In this document: positions 41,228 to 48,711 of the stretch, piece by piece
Numbering within the stretch: position 1 is the stretch's first letter
Layout: the number at the start of each line of letters is the position of its first letter
Source of the DNA: Tolypothrix tenuis PCC 7101
GTDB taxonomy: Bacteria > Cyanobacteriota > Cyanobacteriia > Cyanobacteriales > Nostocaceae
DNA length: 64,000 nucleotides
Assembly: GCF_002368295.1 (NCBI RefSeq)
Contig: NZ_AP018248.1
Span: 1,955,477 to 2,019,476 of the forward strand
Direction: 5' to 3'
Translations under genes and position numbers: made by a program
The notes under the pieces: model-generated
Told to the model about the DNA's origin: nothing
The model's input: the letters and a program-made list of their open reading frames with translations, nothing else
Database searches by the model: none

Positions 41228-42541
41228 ATGATCAGTCGAGACAAAGCCCCAACGGCTCAAGAAACTTTTATGCAGATGGCTCAAGCAGCTGGACTGAGAG
41301 GTAGGCTGCTTGTCACTGTCGGTATTTTAATTTTGGTTCGCCTGGGCATCTTTCTGCCTGTACCTGGTATTGATAGAACTAGGTTTCATGACGCTATATC
41401 GGGCAATAATTCCATCTTCGGCTTATTGGATATCTTTTCCGGGCGAGGACTTTCGACTTTGGGAGTTTTTGCTTTAGGTATTTTGCCCTTTATTAATGCG
41501 TCCATTATTATCCAATTACTCACAGCAGCTATCCCATCTTTAGAAAAGTTACAGAAAGACGAAGGTGAAGCTGGTCGGCGGAAAATTTCGCAGATTACAC
41601 GTTATGTGTCTTTGGGTTGGGCAATTATTCAAAGTACAACTTTTTCTGCTCTGTTCCTGCAGCAGTTCGCTTTACAGCCAGGCCCCTTATTTGTAGCCGA
41701 AACTGCGATCGCCCTTACAGCAGGTTCAATGTTCGTAATGTGGGCATCAGAACTGATTACCGAGCGCGGTATTGGAAATGGAGCATCATTGTTGATTTTT
41801 GTCAACATTGTGGCATCTCTACCGAAATCATTGGGCGATACTATCGACCTGGTGCAAGTTGGCGGTCGAGAAATAGTTGGTCGGGTGATTGTACTAGTAG
41901 TGGTCTTCCTCGCAACAATTGTTGGTATTGTATTTGTGCAGGAAGGAATTCGCCGCATCCCCATTATTTCGGCACGTCGCCAAGTAGGACGGCGAGTTTT
42001 GGCAGAGCAGCGTAGTTATCTACCTCTAAGACTCAATTCTGGCGGTGTAATGCCAATTATCTTTGCCGCAGCGATTTTGAGTTTGCCACTACTAATTGCT
42101 AATTTCACCAAAAATCCGGACTTGGCAAATATCGTTAATACTTATCTCAGTCCTGGTGGCTCTCAAGCTTGGGCTTATGCCTTGGTCTACTTAATTTCTA
42201 TTGTTTTCTTCAGCTATTTCTATTCTTCGTTGATTGTCAACCCCGTAGATGTAGCACAGAACTTGAAGAAGATGGGTTCGAGTATTCCTGGAATTCGTCC
42301 TGGTAAAGCAACTAGTGAGTACATTGAGCGGGTGATTAATCGACTGACTTTTTTGGGTGCAATCTTTTTGGGCTTTGTTGCAATTATCCCCACAGCTGTA
42401 GAAAGTGCTTTAGGAGTACCAACTTTTAAAGGCTTAGGTGCTACATCTTTGCTGATTCTAGTTGGTGTTGCGATTGATACAGCAAAACAAGTCCAGACCT
42501 ATGTCATATCTCAGCGCTATGAAGGAATGGTGAAACAATAG
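41228..42541 (+). CDS. secY: Preprotein translocase subunit SecY
   Basis: 437 aa, ten membrane segments, the protein-conducting channel. Cyanobacteria use one SecY in both plasma and thylakoid membranes. Seen: RLGIFLPVPGIDR, plug region NSIFGLLDIFSGRGL, LGILPFINASIIIQLL and KDEGEAGRRKISQITRY. The C6 loop for ribosome/SecA contact is IPGIRPGKATSEYIERVINR. It overlaps adk by one base (TAGTG). Confidence 0.97.
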   Translation: MISRDKAPTAQETFMQMAQAAGLRGRLLVTVGILILVRLGIFLPVPGIDRTRFHDAISGNNSIFGLLDIFSGRGLSTLGVFALGILPFINASIIIQLLTAAIPSLEKLQKDEGEAGRRKISQITRYVSLGWAIIQSTTFSALFLQQFALQPGPLFVAETAIALTAGSMFVMWASELITERGIGNGASLLIFVNIVASLPKSLGDTIDLVQVGGREIVGRVIVLVVVFLATIVGIVFVQEGIRRIPIISARRQVGRRVLAEQRSYLPLRLNSGGVMPIIFAAAILSLPLLIANFTKNPDLANIVNTYLSPGGSQAWAYALVYLISIVFFSYFYSSLIVNPVDVAQNLKKMGSSIPGIRPGKATSEYIERVINRLTFLGAIFLGFVAIIPTAVESALGVPTFKGLGATSLLILVGVAIDTAKQVQTYVISQRYEGMVKQ

Positions 42542-43095
42542 TGACGCAGTTAATCTTCTTGGGACCACCTGGAGCTGGTAAAGGAACTCAATCGCAAAAA
42601 TTGGCGCAAAGCTTGCAAATACCGCATATTTCTACTGGTGATATTTTACGGCAAGCGATGAAAGACCAAACTCCGTTGGGTGTAAAGGCTCAAAGCTATG
42701 TAGATAGCGGTGAGTTAGTTCCCGATGAACTAGTACAGGACTTGGTACAGGAACGCTTAGGTCAAGCGGATGCTCAATCTGGTTGGATTCTCGATGGCTT
42801 CCCTCGTAAAGTATCACAAGCTGAATTTTTAGCAAAATTGCTGGAAACAATCCATCAAGCTGGCGAAAGGGTAGTAAACCTAGATGTTCCAGATGATGTT
42901 GTGGTAGCAAGGTTACTAGCACGGGGAAGAAAAGATGACAGCGAAGAAGTTATTCGTCGTCGTCTAGAAATTTACCGTTCGGAAACCGCACCCTTGATTA
43001 ATTATTACCGCGATCGCCAAAAGCTCCTGACAGTCAATGGTAATCAGTCCCCGGAAGAAGTCACTGACGCACTCCACAAAGTAATAGCGTTTTAA
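42541..43095 (+). CDS. adk: Adenylate kinase
   Basis: 184 aa, converts AMP + ATP to 2 ADP. Short form without the zinc/LID insertion. Seen: LIFLGPPGAGKGTQSQKLA (P-loop), STGDILRQAM (AMP site), GWILDGFPRKVSQAEFL and LLARGRKDDSEEVIRRRLE. The GTG start overlaps the secY stop by one base. An inverted repeat (AGGGGTAA / TTACCCCT, 43111-43118 / 43143-43150) lies in the following 227-base spacer. Confidence 0.97.
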   Translation: MTQLIFLGPPGAGKGTQSQKLAQSLQIPHISTGDILRQAMKDQTPLGVKAQSYVDSGELVPDELVQDLVQERLGQADAQSGWILDGFPRKVSQAEFLAKLLETIHQAGERVVNLDVPDDVVVARLLARGRKDDSEEVIRRRLEIYRSETAPLINYYRDRQKLLTVNGNQSPEEVTDALHKVIAF

Positions 43096-43110
43096 CAAAA
43101 GCACCATAAA

Positions 43111-43150
43111 AGGGGTAAGAGAGCAATAGATCATTTCTCAATTTACCCCT
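43111..43150. repeat. Inverted repeat after adk, possible attenuator
   Basis: AGGGGTAA (43111-43118) pairs with TTACCCCT (43143-43150), with inner GAGA/TCTC pairing. There is no T-run. It lies between adk and infA, where operon output may change. Confidence 0.45.
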
Positions 43151-43322
43151 CACCCCAATTTCAGATACATATAAACTGCACTACTAGTAGTTAATGTAGG
43201 GCAGAGGGTAATTTTAGCTAAGATATATTAAGAAACTGTTGATATATTACGTAAAATATGTTCTCTTGCAGGTGAAGCTACCGCAACAGAACAGGAGATT
43301 GTTGAGTTGAGGAAAAAACAAA

Positions 43323-43547
43323 TTGTCTAAGCAAGATTTGATTGAAATGGAAGGCACGGTCACCGAGTCATTACCTAATGCGATGTTTCGTGTTGACTTG
43401 GATAATGGCTTTAATGTCTTGGCACACATTTCGGGCAAAATCCGCCGCAATTACATCAAGATTTTACCTGGCGATCGCGTCAAAGTGGAGTTAACCCCAT
43501 ACGACTTGACAAAGGGCAGAATCACTTATCGACTACGCAAGAAGTAA
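43323..43547 (+). CDS. infA: Translation initiation factor IF-1
   Basis: 74 aa, single S1/OB fold, helps A-site blocking during initiation. Recognised by [40 protein letters not shown] and [11 protein letters not shown]. The start is TTG at 43323, with TTGAGGA about 10 bases upstream. No in-frame ATG or GTG gives the family N-terminus. Confidence 0.96.
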
Positions 43548-43594
43548 GGCTATGTAGAGAATATTACCATACAAACAACTTTTTTGGATATTCC

Positions 43595-43614
43595 TTAGTC
43601 ATTTAACTGACTAA
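43595..43614 (+). terminator. Short palindrome before rpmJ, weak terminator-like
   Basis: TTAGTCA (43595-43601) and TGACTAA (43608-43614) form a 7-bp stem followed by TTTTCT. The stem is short, so termination would be partial. It overlaps the -35 box of the candidate rpmJ promoter. Confidence 0.4.
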
Positions 43615-43635
43615 TTTTCTGAGAAATGCTATAAT
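43607..43635 (+). promoter_or_regulatory. Candidate internal promoter upstream of rpmJ
   Basis: A CTGACT box (43607-43612), 17 bases, then TATAAT (43630-43635) preceded by TGC, giving an extended -10. It lies 29 bases before the rpmJ ATG and after a weak terminator-like palindrome. It could drive rpmJ-rpsM-rpsK independently. Confidence 0.5.
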
Positions 43636-43663
43636 TCACTATTTGGAGTTAATTACAAAAGGC

Positions 43664-43777
43664 ATGAAAGTCAGAGCCTCAGTCAAGAAGATTTGTGAAA
43701 AGTGCAACGTGATCAAACGCCGTGGTCGCGTCATGGTGATTTGTGTTAACCCCAAACATAAGCAACGTCAAGGATAG
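43664..43777 (+). CDS. rpmJ: 50S ribosomal protein L36
   Basis: 37 aa: MKVRASVKKICEKCNVIKRR at the N-terminus and ICVNPKHKQRQG at the end. The zinc-ribbon ligands Cys11, Cys14, Cys27 and His32 are all present, so this is the zinc form. ATG with GGAG about 16 bases upstream (a closer AAAGGC sits 3 bases before the ATG). Its position between infA and rpsM is standard. Confidence 0.97.
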   Translation: MKVRASVKKICEKCNVIKRRGRVMVICVNPKHKQRQG

Positions 43778-43888
43778 CGCTCTGAATCTAATCCAGAGAC
43801 AAGTGTGACACACACCAAAAACAACCCAAAATGCGAGTAATCGCGTTTTTATAACAGCAATTGCGAGAACAAGAGGGAGAAATTCATT

Positions 43889-44269
43889 GTGGCACGTATT
43901 GCCGGAGTAGACCTGCCACGCGATAAGCGTGTGGAAATTGGTCTCACCTATATCTACGGAATTGGTTTATCTAGATCGCAAGAAATTTTAGCGACAACAG
44001 GTGTAAACCCAGATACCCGTGTAAAAGACCTTAGTGATGCTGATGTTGCTGCCCTCCGAGGCGAAATAGAAAGCAACTATCAAGTTGAAGGTGATTTGCG
44101 CCGCTGGGAAGCAATGAACATCAAGCGCCTGATCGACATTGGTACTTACAGAGGCCGTCGTCATCGCATGGGCTTACCTGTTAGAGGACAAAGGACCCGC
44201 ACAAATGCCAGAACCCGCCGTGGTAGAAGGCAAACTGTAGCCGGGAAGAAGAAGGCACCAGGCAAATAA
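43889..44269 (+). CDS. rpsM: 30S ribosomal protein S13
   Basis: 126 aa, head protein contacting the P-site tRNA. Seen: ARIAGVDLPRDKRVEIGLTY, IYGIGLSRSQEIL and RGRRHRMGLPVRGQRTRTNA with a basic tail. GTG start with GAGGGAG about 11 bases upstream. Confidence 0.97.
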   Translation: MARIAGVDLPRDKRVEIGLTYIYGIGLSRSQEILATTGVNPDTRVKDLSDADVAALRGEIESNYQVEGDLRRWEAMNIKRLIDIGTYRGRRHRMGLPVRGQRTRTNARTRRGRRQTVAGKKKAPGK

Positions 44270-44323
44270 AATTTCACTGCTTGCTCATCAAAGCAAAGTT
44301 TACTTTAATTTCACTACACAACT

Positions 44324-44719
44324 ATGGCGCGACAACCAACCAAAAAATCTGGGAGCAAAAAGCAGAAGCGTAACGTACCCAACGGTATGGCTTACATCCA
44401 GTCTACTTTCAACAATAGCATTGTCACTATTACCGACCAAAACGGAGATGTGATTTCTTGGGCAAGTGCTGGTTCTAGCGGTTTTAAAGGGGCAAAAAAG
44501 GGAACTCCGTTTGCTGCACAAACTGCTGCTGAAAGTGCAGCTCGAAGAGCTATCGATCAAGGAATGCGCCAAATCGAAGTTATGGTCAGTGGACCAGGCG
44601 CAGGTAGAGAAACTGCCATTCGAGCGCTGCAAGGAGCTGGATTGGAAATTACCCTCATTCGGGATATTACTCCAATTCCTCACAATGGTTGCCGTCCACC
44701 TAAGCGCCGCCGAGTTTAG
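44324..44719 (+). CDS. rpsK: 30S ribosomal protein S11
   Basis: 131 aa, platform protein. Seen: NGMAYIQSTFNNSIVTITDQ, SWASAGSSGFKGAKKGTPFA, VMVSGPGAGRETAIRALQ and ITPIPHNGCRPPKRRRV. The rpsD gene that follows in many bacteria is not here; a 323-base spacer occupies its place. Confidence 0.97.
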   Translation: MARQPTKKSGSKKQKRNVPNGMAYIQSTFNNSIVTITDQNGDVISWASAGSSGFKGAKKGTPFAAQTAAESAARRAIDQGMRQIEVMVSGPGAGRETAIRALQGAGLEITLIRDITPIPHNGCRPPKRRRV

Positions 44720-45042
44720 GCCCTACTTAGTAGGAGGTAACCGCAAGAAGTTCGAGGATGGGAAAGTCACCTGTAATGCCTGCTAGAAGTTCGAGCTTGC
44801 AGACTGCTGTGGACAGACTCAGCTTTTGAACTTCAGGCGGCTGGGGCGACTAGAAGTAAAGTTAGCACTTCGGAAAACCCAAAATTAATTATTAACACCC
44901 ATGAGCTAAAAAAGGAAATTAAATACCAGTATTATTAGCTGGATAATTGATACACCTACAATTAAGCTTCAGGGAAAAAACTAAATTCAGGAGGCAAGCG
45001 ATTTGCCTACTAGTAGCACCTTAAAAAAAGGGAGGCAACTCC
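44720..45042. promoter_or_regulatory. Long rpsK-rpoA spacer, candidate internal regulatory leader
   Basis: 323 bases without a coding frame. It holds AGAAGTTCGAG twice (44746-44756 and 44785-44795) and a small hairpin AGGCAA-GCGAT-TTGCCT (44992-45008), and ends with GGGAGG before the rpoA GTG. In many bacteria rpsD lies between these genes. A promoter or an S4-type feedback site is possible but no -35/-10 pair was fixed. Confidence 0.45.
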
Positions 45043-45990
45043 GTGGCGCAGTTTCAAATTGAATGTGTAGATTCTAATACTGAGGAAAGTCGAAACCATT
45101 ACAGTAAATTTGTCCTCGAACCTCTAGAACGCGGTCAAGGTACCACAGTTGGTAACGCCTTACGTCGCGTTTTACTGTCAAATCTAGAGGGAACGGCAGT
45201 TACAGCAGTGCGGATAGCAGGCGTTTCACACGAGTTTGCCACAGTTCCTGGTGTGCGGGAAGATGTGTTAGAAATCTTGATGAGAATGAAAGAAGTCATT
45301 CTCAAAAGCTATTCATCTCAACCTCAAATTGGGCGGTTACTCGTAAACGGCCCTACAACAGTTACGGCAGCACATTTTGATTTGCCGAGTGAAGTAGAAA
45401 TCATCGATCCGACTCAGTATGTAGCGACCTTAGCAGAAGGTGGCAAGCTGGAAATGGAATTTCGGATCGAGAAAGGTAAAGGTTATCGCACTGTAGAGCG
45501 AGGACGCGAAGAAGCTACATCTTTGGACTTCTTGCAAATCGACTCGGTGTTTATGCCAGTCCGAAAAGTCAATTATAGTGTTGAAGAAGCCCGGGGGGAT
45601 GGCTCGATCACTAAGGATCGGTTGCTGTTAGAAGTCTGGACAAATGGTAGTATTTCTCCACAAGAAGCACTATCATCTGCGGCCGGAATTCTGGTAGATC
45701 TATTTAATCCTCTCAAAGATATCTCACTCGAACCTACCGATACAGGTTCAGATATCCCAGACGACCCAACTGCTCAAATTCCGATCGAAGAATTGCAACT
45801 CTCTGTACGGGCATATAACTGTCTCAAGCGAGCACAAGTTAACTCTGTAGCCGACTTGTTGGATTATACCCAAGAAGACTTGTTAGAAATTAAAAACTTC
45901 GGTCAGAAGTCAGCGGAAGAGGTAGTTGAAGCTTTACAGCGGCGCTTAGGCATTACCTTGCCCCAAGAAAGAAGCTCTAAACACAGCTAA
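45043..45990 (+). CDS. rpoA: DNA-directed RNA polymerase subunit alpha
   Basis: 315 aa. The N-terminal domain, for dimerisation and assembly, has FVLEPLERGQGTTVGNALRR and LLSNLEGTAVTAVRI. The linker (~235-250) is acidic. The C-terminal domain for UP-element and activator contacts has IEELQLSVRAYNCLKRAQVN and LLEIKNFGQKSAEEVVEAL. GTG start with GGGAGG eight bases upstream. Confidence 0.98.
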   Translation: MAQFQIECVDSNTEESRNHYSKFVLEPLERGQGTTVGNALRRVLLSNLEGTAVTAVRIAGVSHEFATVPGVREDVLEILMRMKEVILKSYSSQPQIGRLLVNGPTTVTAAHFDLPSEVEIIDPTQYVATLAEGGKLEMEFRIEKGKGYRTVERGREEATSLDFLQIDSVFMPVRKVNYSVEEARGDGSITKDRLLLEVWTNGSISPQEALSSAAGILVDLFNPLKDISLEPTDTGSDIPDDPTAQIPIEELQLSVRAYNCLKRAQVNSVADLLDYTQEDLLEIKNFGQKSAEEVVEALQRRLGITLPQERSSKHS

Positions 45991-46023
45991 ATCAAAACCG
46001 TTAGTAATTGATAGTGCATTATT

Positions 46024-46374
46024 ATGCGTCACCGTTGTCGGGTCAAAAAACTTAGTAAACCAGCAGACCAGCGTCGCGCTTTGTTGCGCGCGCTTACTAC
46101 TGAACTGGTTCGTCATGGAAGAATTACCACAACTTTAGTTAGAGCTAAAGTTGTGAGAGCTGAAGTAGATAAAATGATTACCTTAGCTAAAGACGGTTCC
46201 TTGGCATCCCGCCGAGCAGCTCTAGGTTATATCTACGACAAACAACTAGTTCATGCTCTATTTGAGCAAGCTCCCACTCGCTATGCTAACCGTAACGGGG
46301 GTTATACTCGCATCCTGCATACAGTCCCTCGTCGAGGCGACCATGCTGAGATGGCCATTCTTGAACTAGTTTGA
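46024..46374 (+). CDS. rplQ: 50S ribosomal protein L17
   Basis: 116 aa. Seen: MRHRCRVKKLSKPADQRRAL, LLRALTTELVRHGRITTTLV and the C-terminal NGGYTRILHTVPRRGDHAEM. 33 bases after rpoA. The start ATG is embedded in an AT-rich spacer without a strong ribosome-binding site. Confidence 0.97.
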   Translation: MRHRCRVKKLSKPADQRRALLRALTTELVRHGRITTTLVRAKVVRAEVDKMITLAKDGSLASRRAALGYIYDKQLVHALFEQAPTRYANRNGGYTRILHTVPRRGDHAEMAILELV

Positions 46375-46438
46375 GAAGGATGAAGGATGAAGAATCAGAA
46401 AAGTAAAATTCAGACTTCAGACTTCAGCCTTAAGTAAT
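46373..46438. repeat. GAAGGAT / CAGACTT tandem repeats between rplQ and truA
   Basis: GAAGGATGAAGGATGAAGAATC is followed by TTCAGACTTCAGACTTCAGCC. A further short-repeat family, with each half made of two or three copies. Confidence 0.65.
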
Positions 46439-46441
46439 TCT

Positions 46442-47290
46442 ATGTTAGAAAGCCACCAGCCAACAGGAACTCACAGAGTCGCCCTGGTAATCCAATACCT
46501 GGGCACTCATTTTCATGGCTGGCAACGGCAAAAGCAACAGCGTACAGTCCAAGAAGAAATAGAAACTGCGATCGCGAAAATTCTTGGGTATCATGTGACA
46601 CTACATGGCGCAGGCAGAACTGATGCTGGAGTTCACGCCGCCGCCCAAGTAGCACATTTTGAAGCCACAGGTTTAATTCCCCCTCACAAATGGGCAGCCA
46701 TCCTTAATAGCTATTTGCCCAATGATATTTTAATCAGGGCTTCAGCAGGTGTAGGTAACCGTTGGCACGCTCGTTTTAATGCAGCCTATCGACGGTATCG
46801 CTACACAATATACACTGAAGATCAACCCAACTTGTTTGTTAGACCCTTCAGTTGGCATTATTATTATGCGCCCCTAGATGAATCATTAATTAAGGCTGCC
46901 CTCAAACCCCTGCTGGGAAAGCATCATCTTGCTGCTTTTCATCGTGCAGGCTCAAAGCGATCGCATTCTTGGGTAGAAGTACAAGCAGCTGAGTGTCATC
47001 GCAGTGGGTCATTAATCCATATTGAAATTCAGGCAGATGGATTTTTATATGGCATGGTTCGGCTGTTGGTAGGGATGTTGGTACAAGTAGGTACTGGACA
47101 GCGCACCCTCGCTAACTTTACTGAATTGTGGAAAGCTGAACGACGAGAAGAAGTAAAATATGCTGCACCGCCTCAAGGTCTATGCTTGTTGCGAGTTGGT
47201 TATCCAGATTTCCCTTTTTCTTCAGATGTTTGGTATGACAATCTGCCAAAATTAGTTTTTAGTCAAGAGTCAATGGTCAAAAGTCAATAG
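46442..47290 (+). CDS. truA: tRNA pseudouridine(38-40) synthase
   Basis: 282 aa, makes pseudouridine in the anticodon arm. Seen: IQYLGTHFHGWQRQKQQRTV, the catalytic Asp in HGAGRTDAGVHAAAQVAHF, RYRYTIYTE and FLYGMVRLLVGMLVQVG. ATG start. It is usually found between rplQ and rplM, as here. The last codons (QESMVKSQ) already run into the repeat that fills the next spacer. Confidence 0.96.
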   Translation: MLESHQPTGTHRVALVIQYLGTHFHGWQRQKQQRTVQEEIETAIAKILGYHVTLHGAGRTDAGVHAAAQVAHFEATGLIPPHKWAAILNSYLPNDILIRASAGVGNRWHARFNAAYRRYRYTIYTEDQPNLFVRPFSWHYYYAPLDESLIKAALKPLLGKHHLAAFHRAGSKRSHSWVEVQAAECHRSGSLIHIEIQADGFLYGMVRLLVGMLVQVGTGQRTLANFTELWKAERREEVKYAAPPQGLCLLRVGYPDFPFSSDVWYDNLPKLVFSQESMVKSQ

Positions 47291-47370
47291 TCAACCAGCA
47301 CTAGCCTAATGACAAAGGACAAATGACGAATGACAAATGACAAAGAAAAATGACAAAGGACAAATTACAA
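47283..47370. repeat. GACAAATGAC tandem repeats between truA and rplM
   Basis: AGTCAATAGTCAACC is followed by about six ATGACAAA(G)GACAAATG units up to the rplM ATG. An in-frame ATG within the repeat (47350) would add seven residues to L13. Confidence 0.75.
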
Positions 47371-47826
47371 ATGACTAAAACATACCTTCCTCCTCAAGAT
47401 GCTCTTGAGCGTGAGTGGTACGTAGTAGATGCTACAGACCAACGCCTTGGCCGCCTCGCCAGTGAAATCGCTATGGTTTTACGAGGCAAAAAGAAAGCTG
47501 AATATACTCCGCACCTAGATACAGGTGATTTTGTCATTGTTATCAATGCTGAGAAGATAGCAGTTACAGGTAAAAAACGTACCCAAAAGCTCTATCGTCG
47601 CCATTCTGGCCGTCCTGGTGGAATGAAGACAGAAACCTTTGCTAAACTGCAACAGCGTCTACCAGAAAGAATTGTAGAACACGCTGTTAAAGGCATGTTA
47701 CCCAAAAATAGCCTGGGTAAGCAGTTGTTTACTAAGCTGAAAGTCTATGCTGGGCCAACTCACCCCCATGCAGCGCAAAAACCTAAAGAACTGAAAGTTA
47801 ATACAATTCCTGGAGCAGAAAGTTAA
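47371..47826 (+). CDS. rplM: 50S ribosomal protein L13
   Basis: 151 aa. Seen: YLPPQDALEREWYVVDATDQ, RLGRLASEIAMVLRGKKKAE, AEKIAVTGKKRTQKLYRRHS and VKGMLPKNSLGKQLFTKLKV. The start is set at ATG 47371 (MTKTYLPP); the upstream ATG at 47350 is repeat-coded (MTKDKLQ). The stop shares a base with the rpsI start. Confidence 0.96.
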   Translation: MTKTYLPPQDALEREWYVVDATDQRLGRLASEIAMVLRGKKKAEYTPHLDTGDFVIVINAEKIAVTGKKRTQKLYRRHSGRPGGMKTETFAKLQQRLPERIVEHAVKGMLPKNSLGKQLFTKLKVYAGPTHPHAAQKPKELKVNTIPGAES

Positions 47827-48245
47827 TGATAGCAGTAGCGGAAACTACTAGTGGTCGTGCCGTATACTGGGGTACTGGCCGCCGTAAGTCAGCAGTAGCA
47901 AGAGTAAGACTGATTCCTGGTAGCGGTCAACTGACTGTAAATGGTAAAGATGGCAACTTGTATTTCCAATTCAACGCCAACTACCTGGGCGTGATCAAAG
48001 GCCCTCTAGAAACATTGGGTCTAGAAAACGAATATGACATCTTAGTAAAAGCTGAAGGTGGTGGCTTAACCGGACAAGCTGATTCTATCCGCTTGGGTGT
48101 GGCTCGCGCCTTATGTCAGCTAGACCCAGATAACCGTTCCCCTTTAAAAACAGAAGGTTACCTGACTCGTGACCCACGAGCTAAAGAGCGGAAAAAATAC
48201 GGTTTACACAAAGCCCGCAAAGCACCTCAGTACTCAAAACGGTAG
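47826..48245 (+). CDS. rpsI: 30S ribosomal protein S9
   Basis: 139 aa, its C-terminal tail touches the P-site tRNA. Seen: VYWGTGRRKSAVARVRLIPG, GGGLTGQADSIRLGVARALC and YLTRDPRAKERKKYGLHKAR with the terminal SKR. The ATG overlaps the rplM TAA. Confidence 0.97.
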   Translation: MIAVAETTSGRAVYWGTGRRKSAVARVRLIPGSGQLTVNGKDGNLYFQFNANYLGVIKGPLETLGLENEYDILVKAEGGGLTGQADSIRLGVARALCQLDPDNRSPLKTEGYLTRDPRAKERKKYGLHKARKAPQYSKR

Positions 48246-48281
48246 GGTATTGGGCATTGGGCATGGGGCATTGGGCATGAA
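48244..48281. repeat. TTGGGCA tandem repeats after rpsI
   Basis: TATTGGGCATTGGGCATGGGG is followed by CATTGGGCATG. About four units of an ATTGGGC heptamer. Confidence 0.7.
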
Positions 48282-48371
48282 TTTTTTCGCCTTGTCCTCT
48301 TGGCCTGCTTTGCCTACGCTTTGAAATCATCTGAAAGTTATAATTGATATAGATTCACCACAAAAGGAACA

Positions 48372-48611
48372 ATGGCTAAACCTGAAATTCATCCCAAGTG
48401 GTATCCAGATGCGAAAGTTTACTGCAACGGTCAAGTTGTAATGACTGTTGGCTCTACCAAGCCAGAACTGCACGTAGATGTTTGGTCTGGAAACCATCCT
48501 TTCTACACCGGCACCCAGAAGATTATCGATACTGAGGGTCGAGTAGAGCGCTTCCTTCGCAAGTACGGTATGAGCAGCACTCAAACCTCAGGCGACACAG
48601 ACAAAAAGTAG
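48372..48611 (+). CDS. rpmE: 50S ribosomal protein L31
   Basis: 79 aa. Seen: KPEIHPKWYPDAKVYCNGQV, VGSTKPELHVDVWSGNHPFY and TGTQKIIDTEGRVERFLRKY. Only one Cys (CNG) is present, so the four-Cys zinc motif is missing; this is the non-zinc form. A TATAAT at 48339-48344 could be its own -10, and AAAGGAAC precedes the ATG. Confidence 0.96.
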   Translation: MAKPEIHPKWYPDAKVYCNGQVVMTVGSTKPELHVDVWSGNHPFYTGTQKIIDTEGRVERFLRKYGMSSTQTSGDTDKK

Positions 48612-48614
48612 CGG

Positions 48615-48682
48615 GTTGGCTCTGCTGTTAACGACGACCCTGCAATCAGCTGGGTCGATTGTCATTTAATGCTTGAGCCAAC
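48615..48682. promoter_or_regulatory. Nested hairpins in the rpmE-prfA spacer
   Basis: GTTGGCTC (48615-48622) pairs with GAGCCAAC (48675-48682), enclosing CGACCC (48635-48640) with GGGTCG (48652-48657). A structured segment just before the prfA ribosome-binding site; it might modulate RF1 synthesis. Confidence 0.45.
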
Positions 48683-48711
48683 TTGTTATTTTAAGGAGCG
48701 TCGCACTCATC

